DNA of 64,000 nt from Perkinsus olseni (GCA_013115135.1 JABANP010000263.1:1-64000); one strand, 5' to 3'. Shown: positions 34,507 to 45,279, numbered from the stretch's first letter. The notes: generated from the letters alone by a model not told the origin. Made by a program: numbers and translations.

Positions 34507-34587
34507 GTGCCTCAGTGTGCGTTGAGAGAGTATCATCAGAATCTATCAGCGACTCTAGTCTGATAGCACAGAATCATCATCGGCGAC
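34507..34587 (-). ncRNA. Box C/D snoRNA 1, repeat unit B
   Basis: Same plan as the unit A copy: box C GATGATGA, guide ATCAGACTAGAGTC followed by CTGA, C' TGATGAT, box D CTGA, terminal stem with GCC/GGC. The guide is unchanged while flanking bases differ. Confidence 0.83.
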
Positions 34588-34608
34588 GCCGATTCGGCGT
34601 TACAATTG

Positions 34609-34699
34609 GACGAGTCAGAAAGATGCGAGGTTGGCCTCATAGCAGTAACAACTGCTAAGGAAGGGGAATCCGAATTGGTCGCTAGATCATCATACTCAT
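34609..34699 (-). ncRNA. Box C/D snoRNA 2, repeat unit B
   Basis: Box C ATGATGAT, identical guide TTCGGATTCCCCTTC, hairpin GCAGT/ACTGC, C'-like TATGAGG, box D CTGA, terminal GAG/CTC. The internal hairpin is stronger than in unit A. Confidence 0.78.
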
Positions 34700-34708
34700 A
34701 ATAGCAAT

Positions 34709-34806
34709 ACTGGCTCAGCAACGTCTCATTTGTGTTCAGCGCACGGACTCTTCGGTCTGTGCTCGGACAAGAGGTGTCAGATTTAGAGATAATCATCATC
34801 GCTAGT
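34709..34806 (-). ncRNA. Box C/D snoRNA 3, repeat unit B
   Basis: Terminal stem ACTAGC/GCCAGT with one mismatch, box C GATGATGA, identical guide TCTGACACCTCTTGT and CCGA, box D CTGA. The internal hairpin GCACAGAC/GTCCGTGC has a wholly different sequence from unit A but still pairs. Confidence 0.75.
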
Positions 34807-34880
34807 AGTTTGAGTAGTTGAATGTGGTCTAGCCAATTGACACGAGATCATAACAGAAGCTCATCATGCCACCCGCTAGA
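34807..34880 (-). ncRNA. Conserved 5' block of snoRNA unit B (also 34361-34424 in unit A)
   Basis: Minus-strand words AGCGGGTGGCAT and CGTGTCAATTGGCT are kept in both units upstream of snoRNA 3, although the sequence between them differs. Unit B also has a box-C-like ATGATGA. It could be a fourth RNA or a promoter/processing element. Confidence 0.4.
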
Positions 34881-35104
34881 CTTGGTCATTACTCTTGGAT
34901 GATTTTGAACCGCAGTCGTACGTAGAACGAGTGTGGTCTTCGAAACATCCTATCGCCAACTCTCACCCCACCCGTAGTCGTCGAACACAAGTCCCTTAAC
35001 TCAACACCAAAGCATGTGACTTGCGTTGCTGCTGGCAACGAACCGTGCGTTAGGAACGGACAAGGTTCATCACTCGCCATTACGTCGTAGAGCAATTGGG
35101 TAAT

Positions 35105-35585
35105 TTACTCGGCGAAGGTGAGGATGTTCTTCTCGTGCAAGAGACGGTTGACGCAAGCATCAGACTCGCCCTGAAAGAAGAGAAATAACATCCACACCAG
35201 AACGGACGTCGACGAAGAAATACTACCTTGCTCCTCATGTAACCGGCAATGCAGATGGGGTGGAATTCACCGGTGGCAAGGCCAGTCTTGGGGTCAACAA
35301 CGGCAACGTTGAACTGAGCCGACCTGAAAAGAACACGCCATAACCATCCGAGCGAGCAAACTGCTCGTTGAAAGAACCCCGGCAACCGTACAGCATGGAC
35401 AGAACATCGGACGCCCCCGACGCTCGAGAAAAGCACAGAAAAAACGAATGGCACAACTAAGTTACACCCGAATCCCTAGTTTTCCCTCCCTATTACTTGT
35501 GGTCGTTGGCGGCAATAATCCTGTTAGTGGCGGAGCACTTACGAGGGATGTACAAGTCGACAATCTTTCCCTGATCGTTCTGCAT
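35105..35585 (-). CDS. RPS21: 40S ribosomal protein eS21 (83 aa, 3 exons)
   Basis: Exons 35585-35497, 35323-35227 and 35170-35105 sum to 252 nt, 83 aa, the usual length. Reads [69 protein letters not shown] and ends [15 protein letters not shown] and GESD are family hallmarks. Component of the small subunit near uS2 on the solvent side. Introns are 173 and 56 nt. It lies next to the snoRNA cluster on the same strand, possibly under shared control. Confidence 0.96.
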
Positions 35586-36097
35586 GGTTGGTTTGGGCAG
35601 CAAGTCCGCACGACAGTGATGCTAATCGATTGCTCATAGCGCGGGCGCGGAAGCGAATTCGAGGGCGGAGCGAAGCGCGTCTTGTTTGTTTTTTTGTCTC
35701 GCCCCAGTCGGCTCGGGCGAATCTTGCGGGCTTCAGGAATGCTCGTTAGGCGAAATGCTTTAGGTTTCATGACGAGGCTCTCAGGACTTTGCAGTGCAAA
35801 TTTTGGACCCTGTACAGCGGCGTCGATTCGGCGAATCGGATTCGGATTCGGATGAGCGGGATCTCAGGTTGATGATTGCAGGATACGAAATAGCCCCACA
35901 CTGAGTCGTCCCGATTTCAGTCGGGGCTATTTAAATGCGTTGAACGAGTGTCTAGTGCGAAAAGCTCGTGATCACTGTGAGTACGAGAGGCAGAACCCTT
36001 ATCGTGCTGTCTACTGGGGCGTCGCCAATCGCTGTAGTAACGCGGTGCTTCCTTGATACGGCCTGAATGTTAGTTTGTCGCGGTGGTTGTCCCATTC
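35586..36097. other. Divergent spacer between eS21 and exonuclease gene 1
   Basis: It must hold both promoters. Contains GGATTCGGATTCGGAT (about 35837-35852) and a CCCGATTTCAGTCGGG hairpin near 35910. No gene. Confidence 0.5.
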
Positions 36098-37927
36098 ATG
36101 ACCACCGCAGCAACCGTGTCAAGTACCATCCCTACAGTCGGCTCGCCTTCTCGGACTACGAGTGCTACTTCGGCGACCAGTGGACCCTCGAGCAACGGTG
36201 GCCGGGGCCGGCGGCGACAGTACGGACGGAATTGGCATCAACAGCCTCAACAACAACAGCAGCAGCAACAACAATGCAACGATAACAATGCGTCTGGTAT
36301 AGCAGTGTCCCAAAGTTCGGAGACTCCCAGCACCGCTGAGTCACCGGCAGCCGGGAGAAAGGACCCGCAGGAGCGGCCGTACTACTCATTTTTGTCGACG
36401 ACTTTTAGCCAAGTTGTGAAGACCCATCTGGAATGCGGTGTGGCTCCTGGTGGTCAGCAACAAGCGGCAGTACCGGTGGACTACTCACAGTTAGTGGATT
36501 TTCTTGTGGGTTGTTATTGCAGTGAGCCCAAGGCAACTCTGAACCAACGATCGGAGGAGAAGAACCAGGAAAGTCTCAATGACAAGGACAGGGCCTTGGT
36601 AGAGGCTGAGGTGAGAGATCTATTTGCGAAGTTTGTATTTACTTGTATGAGGGCTGTTGATCAATGGGTACCGATCTACGGTAATAGGAGGCAGCCAGAG
36701 ATGGTAGGATTGGTGAATCATAGGGAGATGTGCTATCATTTCTTTATGAGCTTTTTCCACCAAATATCGATAACATCTCCTCAAGCCCCCGGTGTACCTC
36801 CATCACCACAGCAGGTCTGCTCTACTTTCCTAATACAGAAGGTAGTCGTATGGATGCTCTCTCACGCTATTGAGGATCTACGGGTTTTAATTGAGCACCC
36901 TGGGGCTCGAATAGCGCGATTTACTGATGGTTTGCAGCTCATGTGTGCCGGCATTGCTGAGGACGCCTGGCGGAAATACTTGGAGGCAGGCCGGGTCCAA
37001 CGTAAATGTATCGAGATCATGGGCTCTGAGCCTTGCAATCCGGCGGAGGATCGACTATACCAGCATTTGAGCGGCTTTTTCCACCATTACACAGTCAATC
37101 CGACGACTGGGGAAATTGCCTGCTGTCTGAGCGACAAAGTGGCGTCGTTCGTCAACAGCGAATTCCGAGTGTATTTGGTTGACGACTTTGGCTCTTTAAT
37201 GAATCTCCTGTACCAGCTGTCGAAACTGGAGAGGATTGCTTCTAACGGGAAACCCACGGCTATGGCTGTGGACCTTGAAGGCCTTAATTTATGCCGTGAC
37301 GGCGCGATGAGTTTGGCTCAGTTATGCTTATCGTCGAACCCGAAAAGCGTGTATGTTGTGGATGTCACAAGACTGGGGTTCCACGCCTTCCATGCTACTA
37401 CTCATACTGGTACTTCACTGAAGTCCATCATGGAAGATGCGAGAATCGAGAAAGTCTTTTACGACCCTCGGAATGACGTGGATGCCCTCTACTATCAGTT
37501 CAATGTCGCCCCACAGAATGTGTTCGACCTTCAGTTGGCCGAGGTGGCATTGCGACGAGCTCGAGGGCTAACCGTCCGCTATGTGATTGGCCTCTTCAAG
37601 TGTCTCATCGCTCAGCCTGAGCTTTTCACTCAGTCGGCAATGATGGACTTTGCTAGGAGGATCAACGACGCTGGGAAAGCTCTATATGAACCGAAACATG
37701 GGGGCAGTTTCAAAGTATTTACTCAACGGCCCCTTCATACCAGCATTATCGTCTATGCGTCACACGACGTTCGATATTTACTACCACTCAAAGACCTGTT
37801 CACCAAGCGACTTAAGGAGGCCGGAGACAACCTCTACGAGAGAGTTTGCAAGGTGAGCACTGAGAGAGCGCAATGGTATAAGAACATCGAGTACGTGAAG
37901 CCCACTTCGGAGGCGCCTGACATATAG
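36098..37927 (+). CDS. DEDDy 3'-5' exonuclease-domain protein 1 (609 aa, intronless)
   Basis: First ATG in frame is 36098. The N-terminus is low complexity with a Gln/Asn run (36248-36290). A helical middle domain (VEAEVRDLFAKFVFTCMRAV) has no family I know. The C-terminal half is an RNase D/Egalitarian/EXD-like fold: AMAVDLEGLNLCRDGAMSLA (D392, E394), KVFYDPRNDVDALYYQF (D460), NVFDLQLAEVALRRARGL and VYASHDVRYLLPL (Y553-x3-D557). All DEDDy catalytic residues are present, so an active RNA or DNA exonuclease is likely. A single uninterrupted exon, unlike its neighbours. Tandem paralogue at 38.6 kb. Confidence 0.88.
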   Translation: MTTAATVSSTIPTVGSPSRTTSATSATSGPSSNGGRGRRRQYGRNWHQQPQQQQQQQQQCNDNNASGIAVSQSSETPSTAESPAAGRKDPQERPYYSFLSTTFSQVVKTHLECGVAPGGQQQAAVPVDYSQLVDFLVGCYCSEPKATLNQRSEEKNQESLNDKDRALVEAEVRDLFAKFVFTCMRAVDQWVPIYGNRRQPEMVGLVNHREMCYHFFMSFFHQISITSPQAPGVPPSPQQVCSTFLIQKVVVWMLSHAIEDLRVLIEHPGARIARFTDGLQLMCAGIAEDAWRKYLEAGRVQRKCIEIMGSEPCNPAEDRLYQHLSGFFHHYTVNPTTGEIACCLSDKVASFVNSEFRVYLVDDFGSLMNLLYQLSKLERIASNGKPTAMAVDLEGLNLCRDGAMSLAQLCLSSNPKSVYVVDVTRLGFHAFHATTHTGTSLKSIMEDARIEKVFYDPRNDVDALYYQFNVAPQNVFDLQLAEVALRRARGLTVRYVIGLFKCLIAQPELFTQSAMMDFARRINDAGKALYEPKHGGSFKVFTQRPLHTSIIVYASHDVRYLLPLKDLFTKRLKEAGDNLYERVCKVSTERAQWYKNIEYVKPTSEAPDI

Positions 37928-38581
37928 CCATTGGCTCTCGATAATCTTTTGCTGCCGATGACTGATGACTGCCTGCTGCGTTGTCTGAGGCTTTTCTTTG
38001 AAGTTCTCGCGAGTCCAAGCACATCTTTAATGTCGCAGTTTTGCATTCACTGCAGAAGCTCTTCTTCAACATGGGATGGTCATTGCCTTGAAGGGACTCC
38101 ATCGTGGTGGAGTCAGTCTCCGTCTGTCGTCGGCATGGTCGTACTAGTCCTAATGCGATAAAGGTGCATTGGTGACCCATCCTTGCCACCTATACCGTTG
38201 TCTTTTCAACAGCCACACCTGTGGTGAGCGTCGAGGAGGCTAGAGCAGTGTTGCCGTGTATGGTGGCTCTATTTCTGGGGGATGTCTTATTTACCCTAAT
38301 CACGGCTATCATCACGACTGTCGGTCTCTTTCCGTCGTCTGGTAATCGATCTACTCTCATGGCCTAATATACTGTACCATTGTTTTGAAGGCAGAGGCTT
38401 CATGGTCCAGGGCGCTAGCCGGACCGACTCAGCCCTGCTAGGTAGTAGTCGTCGTAGTAGCAAAAGTACCAGCCGCTGACATTTGGTTACCATTTATTTA
38501 CTCCTTATAGTCTACTATTAATGCACTGGGCTTGCGTTGAGCCTTCGGAGCTCGTCGAAATTGCCGTTCTTTTGCAGTTTC
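37928..38581. other. Spacer between the two exonuclease genes
   Basis: No gene supported. TAGTAGTCGTCGTAGTAG trinucleotide run at about 38442-38459. Confidence 0.55.
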
Positions 38582-40492
38582 ATGTCGACACGGAATTTCT
38601 CCTCTTCGATTGCAATTCCTATCATAGAAGACTGTTCGACAGCATCAACAGCAGCAGGAGCAGCAGCCGTTCCCGCAGAAGCAACAGCGGAACACCAGCA
38701 GCCATCGTCGGAGGCCTTCCCGCACACCGCCGCTCAGCATTGTCCCATTGTGGATTTTTCCAACGACGCAGAATGTCATTACTACGGCGGTGAGCCGTTG
38801 GCGGCCACGCCACCAGCAGTCGAGATCGGCGGGGCGTCGGGCAATTCAGAGTCGACTGAGGCAACGGCAGCTGAGGCTGCTTCCAATCGCGCCATGGCAG
38901 CCAGCGCAGTGGGGCGAGAGGGGGAGGAGAACCGCTTCGGGCCCGGACGGAGAGCCCTTCGAAGGTTTCCTTTCGGCTGCTATCACCGACTGTCTCAGCG
39001 TGCATTTAGAGTCACCAAAGCTGGATGGTGTACCGCAGCCGGTGGACGACTATGCGCAGTTGGAGGAACTGCTGCTCAATTGCTATTATGCTGATCCGGA
39101 TAGCTACCTCAACACGTTAGACCCGACGCTCACCGTGCAGTTATCGGATCCAGGAGAAGGCCCTGGTGGAGGCTGAGGTGAGAGATCTATTTGCGAAGTT
39201 TGTATTTACTTGTATGAGGGCTGTTGATCAATGGGTGCCGATCTACGGTAATAGGAGGCAGCCAGAGATGGTAGGATTGGTGAATCATAGGGAGATGTGC
39301 TATCATTTCTTTATGAGCTTTTTCCACCAAATATCGATAACATCTCCCCAAGCCCCCGGTGTACCTCCATCACCGCAGCAGGTCTGCTCTACTTTCCTAA
39401 TACAGAAGGTAGTCGTATGGATGCTCTCTCACCCCTCTCGACGAGATCCGAGTTCTCGTCGAGTACCCCGGTGCTCGCACTGCTCGGTTCACCGACGGTT
39501 TACAGGCGATCTGTGCCAATAGTGCGGAGGATGCCTGGGATAAGTACATAGAGGCTGGCGTAGTGAAGGGGAAGCGCATATCAGTGGCGATGTCATTGAC
39601 GCCAGCAACGGAGGAGGAGAGGCTCTACCAACATTTGAGTGGCTTCTATCATCACTATGTGGTGGACCCAGCCACAGGCGAGCTGGCCTGCTGTCTTAGC
39701 GACAAGGAGGAGGCGTTCGTGAATGCTGACTTTAGGGTTTACTCTGTTGACGACTTTGGCTCCTTGATGAACCTGCTGTGCCAGTTGTCAGATCTGAGCA
39801 AGGCAGCTGAGGCCGGCGAGAAGGCCGCGATGGCTGTGGACTTCGAGGGTCTCAACCTGTCTAGGGACGGTGCGATGAGTTTGGCTCAGCTATGCTTATC
39901 GTCTGATCCGAGGAGCGTGTATGTTGTGGATATCACAAGACTAGGGTTCCACGCCTTCCATGCTACTACCCATACTGGTACTTCTCTGAAGTCTATTATG
40001 GAAGATACTCTGATCGAGAAGGTCTTTTACGACCCTCGTCATGACGTGGATGCCCTTTACTACCAGTTTAATGTCGCCCCTCAGAATGTTTTTGACCTTC
40101 AATTGGCCGAGGTGGCATTGCGACGAGCTCGAGGGCTTACCGTCCGCTATGTGATTGGCCTCTTCAAGTGTCTTGTCCAGTCCGAGGTGTTTGTCCAGCC
40201 GGAATTGCGAGACTTTGCGACCAGAATCAACGACATTGGCAAAGCCTTGTTCGAACCCAAGCACGGTGGGAGCTATAAGGTGTTTACTGAGCGTCCCTTA
40301 CATCCCGGTATTATCGTCTATGCCTCACACGACGCTCGCTATCTTCTGCCCCTATACGAGACCTTCACGAAGCAGCTCAAGTACGCAGGCGACAACTGGT
40401 ATAATAGGGTACTGGCAGCCAGTGCTCGCCGTGCCGAATGGTATCAACACTCGGACTACCTGGTCGCCACCTCAGAGGCCCCAGACATCTGA
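38582..40492 (+). CDS. DEDDy 3'-5' exonuclease-domain protein 2, three +1 frame jumps
   Basis: Likely ATG 38582 (MSTRNFSSSIAIPIIEDCS). The protein aligns with paralogue 1 throughout, including AMAVDFEGLNLSRDGAMSLA, KVFYDPRHDVDALYYQF and IVYASHDARYLLPL, so catalytic residues are intact. The frame shifts +1 three times: after FGP (about 38944), after QLSDP (about 39153) and after WMLSHP (about 39435), which returns it to the starting frame. Each jump follows a Pro codon. The segment 39166-39432 is nearly identical to 36606-36870 of paralogue 1 while its flanks diverge, and jumps two and three sit at those two edges. Either a damaged or converted copy, base-call errors, or frameshift-decoded. 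Confidence 0.75.
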
Positions 40493-40971
40493 TCGTCTCC
40501 TCAGTCGCCTTGTCGAGTCTTGAGCTGCTTCAAGATACCTCTGCCTCTTTTGTTGCCGCGGTCTCCTCAAGGTCTGTATATCCCTCCCCTACCGACACGC
40601 CTGGCAGATAAGTATATTCGATATAGGATTACCCCACTCTTACCTACTGTTCTCCTCATTCTTCTGCAACTCGCGTCATCTGTACCATTCCACGCCTAAG
40701 TCGATTAATCTGGGGTGGTATCTTGCAGGTTAGCATCACCATCATTTCCACTGCCATCCTGAGCTTCGCTTGTTACCGTCGCTCCGAATAAGGTTGTTGG
40801 TGCATTGGTAGCATCCAGCAATCTAATCTGTGCTCGATCATAGAAGTAGTAGTAGTATTGTTAGTGGTGATTACTTGTTATACTTCGATACTTAGTCCCT
40901 ACCATCGTTGCTGTTGTGTTCCTGTCGTCGTGTCATAGACCGGGGCCTTATCGAGTCGGTCGGTTCTAAAT
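40493..40971. other. Spacer upstream of the Gln-rich gene
   Basis: No gene seen. TAG trinucleotide run at about 40842-40856. Confidence 0.5.
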
Positions 40972-41779
40972 ATGATAAATGTCCAGGCCAGCGGCCAGCA
41001 GGCACAGCAAGGTGCTTCATTAGTGTATGCAGTGCCCCAACAGCCACAGCAAGTACGCACAGGCCTGCAGGGGCTCGTTGATGAGCTGAGGTATCTTAGG
41101 TCGGCATCGATGTCAATGGTGACGGTCAGCCGGACATAATGGTACCAGTAGGAACACAAGTGGTTGTCCAGCAGCAGCAGCAGACACAGGTGAGCTGGAG
41201 AATCTTGAACTCTCCGGAAACTTAGGCCTGTTCTCAGCCACAGTATGTTGTTTACCAACAGCAGCCAGCATCGCCGATGGTAGCTCCTCAAGTGCAGGTG
41301 ACGCCGCTCAGAGCGGTCCGCTCTCACCAATGCGGGGTCATCGTACCAACTTTTTCTGGTAGATATCGAACCAGGCACCATACGCTCAGTCTCAGCAGGC
41401 CTATCCTAACCCATACGCCCAGTCGCAGCCACAGCAACAGCAGCAGGCTCAAGTGTACGGCAGTCAGTACGCTCAGCAGCCGCCACAGCAGGTCCAGATG
41501 TCCGCCCACGGGAGCAAGAAAGAGGGAAAGAAAGATGACGATGGTACTGAGCTAGCGGGTCATGCCGTGTACGATCGACCAATGCAGATAGCTCGGGCTG
41601 CTGTGCCTGTTGTGCGTGCCTTCTAGTGGTACCGTGTTGTGCAGCCCTCGGCGCTCTACTTGGCAGCATGTTTGGCGGAGACATCGCTGAGGTAATTATA
41701 CTTCACACCTGAGCCGCAGCGACTCGTCTCCTAGGCCTTGGGTGATGCCGCTGGGGCCATCGGCGATGCGGTGAACTAG
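40972..41779 (+). CDS. Gln/Pro-rich protein with Cys-rich hydrophobic tail (CYSTM-like)
   Basis: Start MINVQASGQQAQQGASLVYA, then PQQPQQ, VPVGTQVVVQQQQQTQ, PQPQYVVYQQQPASPM and AQSQPQQQQQAQVYGSQYAQ across several small exons. The end reads CCACCACLLVVPCCAALGAL, LGSMFGGDIAE, then after an intron LGDAAGAIGDAVN, stop 41777-41779. Clustered cysteines before a short hydrophobic stretch suit palmitoylation and membrane attachment, as in CYSTM-type proteins. Internal joins are tentative; no enzymatic domain. Confidence 0.55.
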
Positions 41780-41978
41780 GAATGACCATAAGTTGATCCA
41801 CTCTGACAAATTCTTCGACAGTCTTGCATGTGCCTGTGTAATCTGGTGTCTATAAGCCCGTGTCTTTTGTTACGGTGGATCAATAGCGGTATCTTGCGGA
41901 GCGTATCTGCCAACTCTTGCCATGTTCCTAGCCTCCCTTCGTACTCGGCGCTTCGCGTCAGATTGATTTCACTCCCGC

Positions 41979-44900
41979 ATGCTCTGCAGTCTCCGAAAAG
42001 CAGCCCTCGACCCCGGGCTATCAAGGGTTTTGGTACGATTGGCGTCGAAGAGATTTCTGCCGAGCGCAGAAGCCGCCCAGCGTAACCGGAGCGCCAAGGT
42101 CACTTATGGTGCAGTCGGAGCGGTCACCGCAGCCACGGTTATCTCGGGCTGGGCTTCGAACCCGGCAGTGGAATGCGAGGGCAAACGTAGGACCGTCTAC
42201 GACAGGGTCCTTCGCCACTATTCCCGTATAAATGAGGATTTGAGCAGGGCGCTCGGCCGTGGTGTCGGGGCCTTTTATGGATCACTCGTGCCGCCGAATC
42301 ATTACCTCAGCTCGGTGCTTGTGCGGTTCGTGGTCGAGTAGGCGCATGGCGACCTCGACATACGCTGGGCCGGATGGCAGACCCTCTCCTTTCGACTCAC
42401 AGTCGTGACTGTATTAGATACCTACTCTAGGGGAGGCCGATGGGTCGAGGTCGGCGATGCTACTAGCTTCCAGCCTGGTGAAGTCTATCATCTGCCGGTC
42501 GAGGAAGGGCATTCTGTACGTCCCACTGAGGTATCGCCGCTTTCCCCTACTGGCCGTGCATAGATCCTCCTCGCACGCTCCAACAGAGGGCAGTTGTACG
42601 CGACTGGGTCCAAATGCACTTACAAAGGCTGTGACCTCAAGGATGGGCTATTTGTGAATGACACTGTCACGTGTCCGAAGGTAAACACAACATCGGCCGT
42701 GGGCGGTCGCTTGATCAGTCTGCCATTGCTTGTTGCTTCGTAGCACGATGCTGCCTACGATATCGCCACCGGCGTGCCAGTGAGGGGTCCTGGTTTGGAG
42801 GGTTTATGCACTTACCGAGGTAGTAGGGTCGTCGTGAAGACGTGCTCATAGCGGCCCGATCGGCTTGCAGTTGAGGAGCGCAGGGACGGTAAAGTGTATG
42901 TGGACATTCCCAAGAAGGAAGATATGTGGGTCCAAGGGGAGACGGTAGCCATGGCCAAGCGTGATCCCCGCAACAAACAAGGCAGGACTTATATCATCTT
43001 CATCACCTTGGGCCCATTCGTGTTGCTGTAGTATTCGCTATCGTGGGAGGAGGGGCAGCGGCTGCATCAGCCTGCGAGGCGATGCGACAGAATGGATACA
43101 CTGGGCGGATAGTCATGGTGGGTCGGTGGTTCCCTTGGGTGATACGTCGCAGCCCATCGCGTCCTACGGCCCTTTTACGACCGGCTCGAGTTCCTTTATA
43201 CTTGGTGATGGTGCTACTCAGGTCACTCGCGAGGCCCACTTGCCTTACGATCGGCCGGAACTCTCCAAGCGACTTGACCCCGCTCGAGAGCCCACTAGGT
43301 TGTATCTGCGAAATACTGAGTTTTATGAGAAGTGATGGTGTTTGCTGAAACCTGAGCTCTGGCAGAGCGGCAGCTCCAGGTACGGCATCGAAGTCCTCAC
43401 CAGTAGCACGGTGGTCAACGTGGATACAAAAGGGAAGAACATAACGATTGAGGGGCCCCAGGGGTGATAGCGACAGTATAAGATTTGGCGATTGCGAGGT
43501 GGTTTCAGAGTGAGGTCACAGCTGGACTACGACAAGTGCCTGTATGCGGCTGGAGCCGACCCTGTTGTCCCCGACATACTGGGGTCGGATGCCGAGTAAG
43601 TCCCTACGGCATTGTGCCCTTATGTCTCTCATCTAGTAACGTTCATTACCTGCGTACTGCGGAAGATGCTACTAGGATAGCTGACAGTCTCAGAGTCGGC
43701 CATAAGGTACGCTGCGGATCCGCAAGTACAACAAGGGGGTCGATGGCCCGCTTCGCAGGTGCTAATCATAGGCTCTGGTTTCATTGCTATGGAGATGGCC
43801 AGTGCTCTCGAGAACAAAGGCCTCGATATCGCCATTGTTGGTGAGGTCCGCAGGCGACTTGCACTTCCTCCACGGTACAGGTTAGGTCATGACAGACGAC
43901 CCTTGGAGCGTATACTAGGACGGAAGGTGGCGAGGTTCTTTTCGGCTGGATTGGAGGCCAAGTGAGCTTGCCACAGTATGGGCGATTCTCTAGCTGGCTC
44001 GTTGGTCAGTAAGATGAAGTACTACGGCAATTCAGAGGTCCGCCTCTTCCGGTATACCAAAAGGTAATAATAATGCAGCCCGTGTGGTTCGAACCCGGCT
44101 CGTTCGGTCCTCAGAGTGCGTGCAATTCCGATCAGACCTGCATGGTGAGGCGTCTAGTGGGGACACTGTGAATGGGTGCGAGTTGACTGACGGAGAAGTA
44201 CTGCCTGTCGACGTTGTCATCGTCGGCATCGGCGCGGATCCTAATACCGAGCCTTTGAAGGGCGTGGAGCTCCTAGTAGGCCCAAAGCTATCGCCCGACT
44301 CCCCACGTGCTCCGTACCGCAGCCCGATGGATCAGTACCGACAGATCCCTACCTAGCAGTGGTCATGCCTGATGGCAGCAGCAACGACAGCCTCTATGCT
44401 GCTGGTGATGTGGCTAGCTATCCAGACGTCAAGACTGGTAGTCGCCGGCGAGGTTTTCAATCGTCCCTGGTGCAGATTAGACTGGGGTATAAGGGCTTCA
44501 TGTGTTCTCAGCGCTCTCCTGTAAGGTCTCTTTGATGAATGCTGGTTCAGGTGACCTCACTCGAGTGCAGCATTGGGACGTGGCGATGCAGCAAGGTCGT
44601 GTGGCGGCTGCCAACATGACCGGCAGCTCGAGACCGTAGGAGGGCACATCAAGGCAATCTCAGTCGGGCCTCTCAGCTACATCACGAGCCCATTCTTCTG
44701 GACAACGCTATTCGGCCGGTCGCTGCAGTACGTCGGTAACACTGGAGGTCGAGAGCAATCAGAGCACTTCGACGACGTGTACATCGAGGGTGCTGTGGAC
44801 AAGTGCAACTTTGTGGCGTTCTACTGCAAAGTAGGCCGTTGAACCGCTGCTTCGGATGAGGGAGACCTATTCGCGTCAGGGAGATTCGGTGGTGGCTGCG

Positions 44901-45190
44901 GCCACGGTGGGACGAGACCCAGTGGCCTCCGGAGTGGAGGAGATGATGAACCGGGGGAAAATGCCGAAGACTAGCGAGCTCAAGTTGGGTATCTGCAACG
45001 CTGAGGACATTATGAAGTACCACGAGGGTCGCTGTATGAGGCTCAATTCCACTATGTCAGACGGCTGCATAAACTCGACAAGGAGAAACCCAAGCGGCTT
45101 GTACGTCGAAGAGCAGAGTCTGAGGAGATCGCCGAAGCCCCTGAAGATGTGGACTCCTCGATTGAAGATGCTCGTCAGCATGCTGTGTGA
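41979..45190 (+). CDS. AIFM3-like Rieske/FAD-NAD(P)H oxidoreductase, multi-exon
   Basis: Exon from 41979 (MLCSLRKAALDPGLSRVLVR) looks like a mitochondrial presequence followed by a hydrophobic TYGAVGAVTAATVISGWA. A Rieske-like domain follows: QLYATGSKCTYKGCDLKDG and TCPKHDAAYDIATGVPV, then DGKVYVDIPKK. FAD domain: AIVGGGAAAASACEAMRQNG, HLPYDRPELSKRL, FYEK joined over a 48-nt intron to YGIEVLTSSTVVNVD, CLYAAGADPVVPD. NAD domain: VLIIGSGFIAMEMASALENK, VLPVDVVIVGIGADPNT, YAAGDVASYPDV. C-terminus: FFWTTLFGRSLQYVGNTG, FVAFYCK, stop 45188-45190. The first Rieske motif is CTYKG where CxHxG is expected, so one His ligand appears lost. Family role: mitochondrial redox flavoprotein. Several exon joins approximate. 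Confidence 0.8.
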
Positions 45191-45279
45191 ATGTGTTCTA
45201 AGTTTCTGTGAGATCATTGTGCTTTGGATTCCTCAGGAGGATTGGGGTGTCGTCATTCTTCTGTAAGTCATTCTTCGCA

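Noticed and set aside
34536..34799. 87-codon minus-strand open frame across the snoRNA region
   Set aside because: It crosses three C/D units; conservation follows the boxes and guides, not codons, and the frame is not kept in unit A.
36119..36389. Leu- and Val-rich minus-strand frames opposite the exonuclease N-terminus
   Set aside because: They are the complement of the Gln/Asn-coding repeat and have no independent support.
43331..43357. A 25-nt ultra-short intron in the AIFM3-like gene (similar 26-nt candidates near 11.42 and 29.73 kb)
   Set aside because: Using a later acceptor gives a 48-nt intron that joins FYEK to YGIEVLT in the right phase and matches the family; the short version breaks the frame. 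The other candidates are unresolved, so I do not claim ultra-short introns.
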